Under the pieces are notes generated by a model. It worked only from the letters and a program-made list of their open reading frames with translations, was not told the DNA's origin and did no database searches. A stretch of DNA of 37,495 bases from Desulfuromusa sp. (GTDB taxonomy: Bacteria; Desulfobacterota; Desulfuromonadia; Desulfuromonadales; Geopsychrobacteraceae), in assembly GCA_021647765.1 (NCBI GenBank), contig JAKIUD010000031.1:1-37495 (forward strand). The letters are read 5' to 3'. Positions 32,125-37,495 of this stretch are shown here, one piece after another; positions within the stretch are counted from its first letter, which is position 1; each line of letters starts with the position of its first letter. A program made the position numbers and the translations under genes.

Positions 32125-33189
32125 TTATTCTGGAATCGTCCCCTGAACTCCCTCAATAAAGAAGTTCATGCTCAGCAATTCCTTATCGTTGAAGGTTTTA
32201 CCCTCAGCCAGCAGAACTTTTCCATCCTGCCCTTTAAGTGGACCGGTAAAGACCTTCATCTTGTGCTCCATTAAAGCTTTCTGCTTTTCAGCAACCAGAT
32301 CCTTAATTTTCTGCGGAACTTTATCACTAATGGGAGCCAACTTGACAATCCCGGTTTCCATCCCCCACCAGATTGACTCAGCTTTCCAGGTACCATCATG
32401 AACCTGAGTTGCCAACTGTTTGTAGAGAACGCCCCAATCCCAAATCGGTGCCGTCAGGAAAGCTTTGGGAGCATACTGACGCATATCGGAATCGTTACCA
32501 ATAGCGAAAGCACCACGCGCTTCAGCCGCCTGCAAGGTTGCCGGAGTATCCTGATGCATGGAAAGAACATCGGCACCAACATCGAGAAGGGAATCAGCCG
32601 CCTCCCGCTCCAAACCGGGATTAAACCAGGTTTGGGTCCAAACTACTTTGACGGTTGCCTTCGGATTGACCTCATGAACACCCAGGGTAAAAGCATTGAT
32701 CCCGCGGATAACTTCCGGGATAGGATAGGCACCGACATAACCGATGATATTAGACTTAGTCATTGCCCCAGCGATAATTCCCGAAAGATATTTTCCCTGA
32801 TAGTAACGACCGAAATAGTTACCCATATTTTCGGACGTTTTGTAGCCGGAGCAATGTTCAAATGCGACATCTTTAAACCGTTTAGCCACTTCAAGAGTCG
32901 GATCCATAAAGCCGAAACTGGTGGTAAAAATCAGATTGTACCCTCTGCTGGCAAGACCCATAATAACCCGGGTTGCTTCAGCACCATCGGGGACAGATTC
33001 AATATAAGTGGTCTTTTTGACAAACGGGAGCGTCTCCATCGCCTGCCGCCCCTGATCATGAGCATAGGTCCAGCCACCATCACCCACCGGACCAACATAG
33101 ACAAATGCCGCCTTGATATCTTTGCCCCAACCCGCTGAAGCAAAAGATAAGACCAACAACATTAAGGACAACGAAATCATTTTCTTCAT
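32125..33189 (-). CDS. BMP-family (PnrA/Med-like) nucleoside-binding protein
   Basis: The 354-residue periplasmic substrate-binding protein has an N-terminal signal peptide (about 1-22, MKKMISLSLMLLVLSFASAG) without a lipobox cysteine. The BMP fold is shown by AFVYVGPVGDGGWTYAHDQG, VAFEHCSGYKTSENMGNYFG and GADVLSMHQDTPATLQAAEA. The family feeds nucleosides, or possibly other ligands, to an ABC transporter. No ATPase or permease genes are adjacent on either side, and a terminator follows directly, so here it is an orphan binding protein. The ATG at 33189 has AGGAGG 10 bases upstream; an ATG three codons earlier is too close to that site. Confidence 0.9.
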   Translation of the reverse strand: MKKMISLSLMLLVLSFASAGWGKDIKAAFVYVGPVGDGGWTYAHDQGRQAMETLPFVKKTTYIESVPDGAEATRVIMGLASRGYNLIFTTSFGFMDPTLEVAKRFKDVAFEHCSGYKTSENMGNYFGRYYQGKYLSGIIAGAMTKSNIIGYVGAYPIPEVIRGINAFTLGVHEVNPKATVKVVWTQTWFNPGLEREAADSLLDVGADVLSMHQDTPATLQAAEARGAFAIGNDSDMRQYAPKAFLTAPIWDWGVLYKQLATQVHDGTWKAESIWWGMETGIVKLAPISDKVPQKIKDLVAEKQKALMEHKMKVFTGPLKGQDGKVLLAEGKTFNDKELLSMNFFIEGVQGTIPE

Positions 33190-33245
33190 AGTGTTCATTC
33201 CTCCTGATTATTCTCCAAGTTAAAATCCAGCAGAGCTAAAACTCT

Positions 33246-33273
33246 TTTTAAAAAAGCAACCATTTGATTGGTT
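33246..33273 (-). terminator. Possible terminator of the cupin gene
   Basis: On the minus strand AACCA (complement of 33269-33273), a 6-base loop and TGGTT (complement of 33258-33262) are followed by GC and a T6 run. The stem is only 5 bp and overlaps the cupin stop codon, so strength is doubtful. Confidence 0.45.
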
Positions 33274-33623
33274 TATTCGTAAGCGGATGGCACCGCACAG
33301 ATCATTTTGAGATCGTCGGTTGTCGAAGTATTGCGGTATTGATGCTTTTCATTCGGTTTGACCAAAGCAAACTCCCCCGCCTTAATCGGATGCGTTGCCC
33401 CCGCTTCATCCACCAGAACACCTTCGCCCTGAAGAATGTAATTCAAATGTTCTGAGTCATGTACATGGTAGGGAGTGTTCCCCCCGGGGGCAACCGTAAA
33501 AACCCGAAAGGAAAAGTTAGGGGCACCATCGGCCTTGCCGAGAGGAACCTGCTTGTCCACACCAATAGCACCCTCCATTTGCATCGGCGCTGCTGGAATT
33601 TGATCCAACGAAGTAATTTTCAT
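33273..33623 (-). CDS. Small single-domain cupin protein
   Basis: The 116-residue beta-barrel protein has cupin motif 1, PYHVHDSEHLNYILQGEG, giving His53, His55 and His59, and motif 2 with His94 (PNEKHQYRN). That makes a four-histidine metal site instead of the classic three His plus Glu. Such small cupins include isomerases, dioxygenases and ligand sensors; the substrate here is unknown. AAGGAG lies upstream of the ATG at 33623; longer upstream frames lack a start signal. It is divergent from the cytochrome operon and 83 bases upstream of the BMP gene on the same strand. Confidence 0.88.
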   Translation of the reverse strand: MKITSLDQIPAAPMQMEGAIGVDKQVPLGKADGAPNFSFRVFTVAPGGNTPYHVHDSEHLNYILQGEGVLVDEAGATHPIKAGEFALVKPNEKHQYRNTSTTDDLKMICAVPSAYE

Positions 33624-33633
33624 TAAACATCTC

Positions 33634-33653
33634 CTTAAGCTTAAGTAATTATA
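33634..33653 (-). promoter_or_regulatory. Cupin gene -10 box and adjacent palindrome
   Basis: A consensus TATAAT (complement of 33648-33653) is followed on the minus strand by the perfect 12-bp palindrome CTTAAGCTTAAG (33634-33645), which then runs into the ribosome binding site. No good -35 box is seen. The palindrome sits at the expected transcription start and may bind a repressor. Confidence 0.4.
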
Positions 33654-33760
33654 GCTGTCACAAGATAGCAGAATCGGATCGCCACAACAAGAAGTCAAAC
33701 CCGCCCGTTTCTTAGGGGATTCTGTTGTTTTTTTTCTAATTATCGTGCTAACTTTCAATT

Positions 33761-33802
33761 GGCATATGTACTTGGAGAGCCATATATGCCGCTCTTTTTT
33801 TC
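33761..33802 (+). promoter_or_regulatory. Attenuator-like leader of the cytochrome operon
   Basis: Two mutually exclusive hairpins can be drawn. GGCATAT (33761-33767) pairs with ATATGCC (33784-33790). Alternatively AGAGC (33776-33780) pairs with GCTCT (33791-33795), followed directly by a T run to 33802, which looks like an intrinsic terminator. It ends 44 bases before the start codon at 33847. The stems are short, so this is a suggestion only. Confidence 0.4.
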
Positions 33803-33846
33803 AGCTCAAAAAACTGCTGATCAACCAATCTTTTGGAGGAGAATCG

Positions 33847-34920
33847 ATGAATCCTGCCATACTAATTCCTACACCTGATGCCATTTCTGTTCCCTGGGGC
33901 TGGTTCTATGTTCTGTTGATGCTAACTTTTCTGCTGCATATCCTGGTTATGAACGCTATGCTCGGTGGCGGCATCATTGCCCTGATCAGTTCCTTGCGTG
34001 GTGGCGAACAGAACACTCTTCTCGGCAAAGAACTTAGCTACAAGTGGCCCTATACTATTGCTTTTGCAGTCAATATGGGTGTTGCTCCGCTGCTGTTCGT
34101 CCAGGTTCTTTACGGTCAGTTCATCTATACGAGTTCGGTGCTGATGGCAGTCTGGTGGTTCTCCATCTTTGGCCTGTTGATTCTTGCTTATTACGGGGCA
34201 TATATCTACGACTTCAAGTTTGATGCCTTAGGTAGCTCACGCATCTTCATGTTAGGGTTTTCCGTCCTCATTTTGCTCTATATTGGCTTTCTGTTCAGCA
34301 ACAATATGACCCTGATGATGCAACCGGAAAAATGGCAAGCTTATTTCAACAATCAGGATGGTACATTGCTCAATCTGAGTGACCCCTCTTTATACCCCCG
34401 TTACCTCCACTTTGTCGTTGGTTCTGTTGCCGTTGCCGGGTTGTTCTTTGCCCTGGTTGGACACTTCCATTTCACTAAAAGCTCCGTTGAACGAGAATCT
34501 TTGATCGCCAAAGGGATGACTTATTTTACTTATGCTACCGCAGTTCAGATTTTCATCGGTGTTTGGTTTCTGCTTGCCCTGCCTAAAAAAGTTATGATGG
34601 TTTTCATGGGAGGGAGCAGTTACGGCACGATTCTCCTTCTGCTCGGAATCATTCTGGCGTTTATTGCCCTCTACTCTGGTTATAAACAACAGGTTGTTTT
34701 GTCTTCCGTGATCACCCTGGTGACAATCATTATGATGATATTTATGCGCGACCTGGTTCGAATTGCTTATCTGGAGCCCTACTTTCAGCTTTCTGATCTG
34801 GCCGTAGAACCAGAATATTCACCATTGATCTTTTTCCTGGTGACTTTTGCCCTTGGGTTAGTCCTGATTGGATACATGCTTAAACTTGCCTTTGGCTGCC
34901 GCAAGGAGGTGACAAAATGA
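33847..34920 (+). CDS. CydA-like integral membrane protein (cytochrome bd superfamily), subunit 1
   Basis: The 357-residue protein has about nine hydrophobic helices, the number in CydA. Helix 1 carries LLHILVMNAMLGGG, placing a His where CydA has its first haem ligand (YHFLF, His19 in E. coli). A later helix starts YLHFVVGSVAVAGLFFALVG, resembling the CydA helix with the b558 ligand His186. The GRQPW motif of CydA is not seen. GGAGGAG lies upstream of the ATG at 33847; the frame is open further upstream without a start signal. The stop overlaps the next start (ATGA). It probably forms a membrane complex with the following protein, binding b-type haem and perhaps quinol. The assignment rests on motif comparison by eye. 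Confidence 0.65.
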   Translation: MNPAILIPTPDAISVPWGWFYVLLMLTFLLHILVMNAMLGGGIIALISSLRGGEQNTLLGKELSYKWPYTIAFAVNMGVAPLLFVQVLYGQFIYTSSVLMAVWWFSIFGLLILAYYGAYIYDFKFDALGSSRIFMLGFSVLILLYIGFLFSNNMTLMMQPEKWQAYFNNQDGTLLNLSDPSLYPRYLHFVVGSVAVAGLFFALVGHFHFTKSSVERESLIAKGMTYFTYATAVQIFIGVWFLLALPKKVMMVFMGGSSYGTILLLLGIILAFIALYSGYKQQVVLSSVITLVTIIMMIFMRDLVRIAYLEPYFQLSDLAVEPEYSPLIFFLVTFALGLVLIGYMLKLAFGCRKEVTK

Positions 34921-37495
34921 ACTATCCAATCTGGGATCTGACAACTTATGGTGGTGGTTTTCTGATTGCACTGGTTGCTGTCGTCCATGTTCTGGTCTCG
35001 CATTTTGCCGTTGGTGGTGGTCTGTTTCTGATCACTCTGGAGAAAAAAGCCTACAGAGAAGATGACGCGGGACTCCTTGACTATGTCAAAAAACACAGTA
35101 AATTCTTCTTACTGGTTTCAATGGTCTTCAGTGGACTGACCGGAGTCGGGATCTGGTGGACGATTGCCCTGTTAAATCCGGCCGCAACCTCCAGCCTGAT
35201 TCATACTTTTGTCTTCGGCTGGGCAGCTGAATGGGTTTTCTTCGTCGGCGAAATTGTTGCCCTGTTTATTTATTTTTATACTTTCGGCAAGATGGATCGA
35301 AAGAACCACCTTATCGTTGGCTGGATTTATTTTTTCTGTGCCTGGATGTCACTCTTTTTGATCAATGGCATCATCGGCTATATGCTCACCCCTGGTGCCT
35401 GGATTGAAACGCACAATTTCTGGGATGGCTTCTTCAACCCCACCTTCTGGCCGTCGTTGATCTTCCGTACTGGTATCTCTTTGACCCTGTGTGGGGTGTT
35501 CGGTTTTGTCACCGCGGCATTTCTCAAAGATGCAGAACTGCGACAAAAAATCATGCGCACCTGTGCCGCCTGGGTTGCCATCCCCTTTACCTTGATGGTT
35601 GGAGGTGGCTGGTGGTATTTCATCGCAATCCCGGAACCAGCAAAAACTATCATGCTGGAGAAATCACCGGAAATCGCCGATTACATCCAACTGCTGACTT
35701 GGGTCATGCCGATTCTCTTTATCGCCTCGATGATTATGACCATCCGTCTGCCGAACAGTTTTCAAAAAATCTTCTGCTTTGTGATTGTCGGCATCTCTCT
35801 GGTCTACTTTGGCGCATTTGAGTTCATCCGCGAAGGAAGTCGCCGTCCTTTTATCATCTATGATCATATGTATTCGAATCAGGTTTTTGTTAAAGATGTG
35901 CCAGCAGTCCAAAAAGCGGGATTTCTAGCTTCGGCCAAATGGAGCAAATATAAAGAAGTCACCGATGAAAATCTACTGGAAGCGGGTCATGACTTGTTTA
36001 AATTTCAATGCAGCGCCTGTCATTCAGTAGACGGAATTCTCAACGATATCAAGCCACTGGTGGCTAAGTACGATAATGTTTTTGGTATGGATGCCAAGCT
36101 GAATGGACTCGGCAAACTGAATCAATATATGCCACATTTCATGGGCACCCGTGAAGAACGCTGGGCGTTAGCCAACTATATTGTTTATAATCTGAACGGC
36201 ATCGACCCGCAGAAAAGCGGGAATAAATTGGTCGAATCGCAGGAGCTGCCGTTGACCATTCCCCCATTCGATAAAGAGAAGGATGAATACGTTCTTCTAG
36301 CGTGGAATACCCAGGGAATCCACTCGGTCTCCGACAGCAGCCGTTACTGGATGATTCAGAGCCCCGGCAATGATATCCGTGCCCAACTGGTCAAGCGGGG
36401 AGACTCTCCGGAGATTATGACCGATGGAGTCACAATCAACTATCAAGCTGAAAAAGGTTTTGAATATCCGGAACGACAAGTCGAGTTCTGGCAGAATGCC
36501 CGTCAACTCCTGGGTGAAACTATTCCTCCCGGCACCGGGCTGGAAGGATTTAAGGTCTCTGGCGAAATGAAGCCTGAGCCCGATCACCAAGCTTTTAAAG
36601 CTGCTGTTGTCCCGGTTGTCCCCTATCCTGAAGATGGCAGTTTTAATCCGTATCCAGTCTTCACCATTACCGCAAAAGAGACGGCGACCGGAAAGATCCT
36701 CGCAACAACCCGAACCGTCATCCCGGTATCAACCGAAATGGGTTGTAAAAATTGTCACGGCGGGGGCTGGAAAGTTGCCGGGGTTGCGGGTCTGACAGCC
36801 GACACCAGCCTTGATATTCTGGCAGCACATGACAAAAACAGCGGAACCAACCTGATGGAAAAAGCAATCAATGGCGAGCCGATGTTCTGTCAATCCTGCC
36901 ATGCAGACCCGAATTTGGGAACGAAGGGAAATCCCGACCTACTGAATCTGTCAGCGGCGATCCACGGCTGGCACGCCAACTTCCTGACCGACCGTGAAGG
37001 CGATCAGGCTTGTGCTGCGTGCCATCCTTCAAGAGAAGGGGGGCCAACTCAATTCTTCCGCAGCCACCATGCGCAGTTCATGGACTGTACCAACTGTCAC
37101 GGCACGATGGAAGATCACGCCCTCAGTCTGCTAAAAAAAGAACATCAAGCAGGCAAAAAAAGTGCGGCACGACTGATGGAAAATCTGCAGGCAAGGGTTG
37201 TCGATTCAGTGGATGAGATCAAGCCACGATCCCCATGGGTCAACGAACCTGACTGCCTGAACTGTCATGAAGAGTTCGAAATGGGCAGTTCGATGGATGC
37301 TTTTAATATCTGGACAGAGGACGAAGCAGGGTTATTCCGTAACCGCCACGATCAGATGGAGGCGATGATGTGTGAAGCCTGCCACAGTAGCCCCCACGCT
37401 GTTTATCCAGCAACCTTCAACGTGATGGGCGAAGATCGGGACTCAATTCAGCCGTTACAGTATCAGGGCAATGATCGGCCAATCGGCAATGACTG
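34917..37495 (+). CDS. CydA-like membrane domain fused to a multiheme cytochrome c (3' end outside window)
   Basis: At least 859 codons are open to the window edge without a stop. Residues 1 to about 335 form some eight membrane helices with bd-oxidase subunit I features: His24 in VAVVHVLVSHFAVGGG, and EFIREGSRRPFIIYDHMYSN, which aligns with the CydA Glu...GRQPW segment. The helix expected to hold the b558 His reads LIFRTGISL, with Arg instead. The rest is periplasmic with seven CxxCH haem sites at Cys365 (CSACH), 610 (CKNCH), 658 (CQSCH), 699 (CAACH), 724 (CTNCH), 780 (CLNCH) and 819 (CEACH). The last visible codon starts TG and could open an eighth. AAGGAGG precedes the ATG, which overlaps the previous stop by four bases. 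The role is probably electron transfer between quinol and periplasmic partners. Confidence 0.85.
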   Translation, partial: MNYPIWDLTTYGGGFLIALVAVVHVLVSHFAVGGGLFLITLEKKAYREDDAGLLDYVKKHSKFFLLVSMVFSGLTGVGIWWTIALLNPAATSSLIHTFVFGWAAEWVFFVGEIVALFIYFYTFGKMDRKNHLIVGWIYFFCAWMSLFLINGIIGYMLTPGAWIETHNFWDGFFNPTFWPSLIFRTGISLTLCGVFGFVTAAFLKDAELRQKIMRTCAAWVAIPFTLMVGGGWWYFIAIPEPAKTIMLEKSPEIADYIQLLTWVMPILFIASMIMTIRLPNSFQKIFCFVIVGISLVYFGAFEFIREGSRRPFIIYDHMYSNQVFVKDVPAVQKAGFLASAKWSKYKEVTDENLLEAGHDLFKFQCSACHSVDGILNDIKPLVAKYDNVFGMDAKLNGLGKLNQYMPHFMGTREERWALANYIVYNLNGIDPQKSGNKLVESQELPLTIPPFDKEKDEYVLLAWNTQGIHSVSDSSRYWMIQSPGNDIRAQLVKRGDSPEIMTDGVTINYQAEKGFEYPERQVEFWQNARQLLGETIPPGTGLEGFKVSGEMKPEPDHQAFKAAVVPVVPYPEDGSFNPYPVFTITAKETATGKILATTRTVIPVSTEMGCKNCHGGGWKVAGVAGLTADTSLDILAAHDKNSGTNLMEKAINGEPMFCQSCHADPNLGTKGNPDLLNLSAAIHGWHANFLTDREGDQACAACHPSREGGPTQFFRSHHAQFMDCTNCHGTMEDHALSLLKKEHQAGKKSAARLMENLQARVVDSVDEIKPRSPWVNEPDCLNCHEEFEMGSSMDAFNIWTEDEAGLFRNRHDQMEAMMCEACHSSPHAVYPATFNVMGEDRDSIQPLQYQGNDRPIGND

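Noticed and set aside
32398..33138. Plus-strand frame of 246 codons
   Set aside because: It lies opposite the BMP-family gene, which has clear family motifs, a signal peptide, a ribosome binding site and a terminator.
33745..33846. Upstream extension of the first CydA-like protein from a TTG
   Set aside because: It covers the leader hairpins and T run, while GGAGGAG directly precedes the ATG at 33847.
1..37495. CRISPR array or phage attachment site
   Set aside because: No regularly spaced repeats were seen, and no integrase gene or duplicated tRNA end was found near the tRNA at 15690-15766.

Overview
The window looks like a chromosomal segment of a Gram-negative, flagellated, anaerobic bacterium, most likely a member of the Desulfuromonadales (Geobacter/Desulfuromonas/Pelobacter relatives). 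This is inferred from gene content and order, not from a database search. The clues are a multiheme c-type cytochrome fused to a quinol-oxidase-like membrane domain, the order yqeY-cvpA-mutS2-dnaG-rpoD, the order Nif3-like / zinc-ribbon protein / RNase P RNA, and RAYT transposase debris with a DnaA-like C-terminal helix-turn-helix.

Layout. (1) Positions 1-2290 are a scrap heap of mobile DNA: the start of an outward-reading gene, the C-terminal remnant of a REP-associated (RAYT) transposase, one end of what looks like an IS21-type element, a truncated DUF218/YdcF-like gene tail, and one intact IS4-family insertion sequence with 13-bp perfect terminal repeats and an 11-bp target duplication. 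(2) 2291-3785 hold a TetR regulator with a palindromic operator and an orphan OmpR-type response regulator closed by a terminator. (3) 4188-10444 are a flagellar hook/filament-junction operon: fliD, flgD, a small flagellar-operon gene, flgE, flgN, flgK and flgL. (4) 10480-10870 carry a second copy of the DUF218 tail and a second RAYT 3' end, so block 2-3 is bracketed by related debris. (5) 10916-22879, all on the minus strand, are housekeeping genes: a permuted ATP-grasp ligase-like gene with a LOG-family gene, rnpB, a coiled-coil zinc-ribbon protein, a Nif3/DUF34 protein, a CAU tRNA, and the replication/transcription cluster rpoD, dnaG, mutS2, cvpA, yqeY. (6) 23134-25248 are an NfeD-type membrane protease and its slipin partner. 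(7) 25397-31588 are a complete tripartite RND efflux operon (TolC-like, adaptor, pump) downstream of its own TetR repressor gene. (8) 32125-33623 are a BMP-type nucleoside-binding protein and a small cupin. (9) 33847 to the window end is a two-gene respiratory operon: a nine-helix CydA-like protein overlapped by a large CydA-like membrane protein fused to at least seven c-type haems, cut by the window edge.

How the parts work together. Region 3 supplies the hook cap, hook, hook-filament junction, chaperone and filament cap; flagellin, fliS, csrA and fliW are not here. Region 5 is core replication, transcription and RNA processing. Region 7 is a self-contained regulated exporter. Region 9 is the most novel candidate: two bd-oxidase-superfamily membrane subunits coupled to a multiheme periplasmic electron wire, which suggests a quinol-linked electron-transfer complex rather than a standard oxygen reductase.
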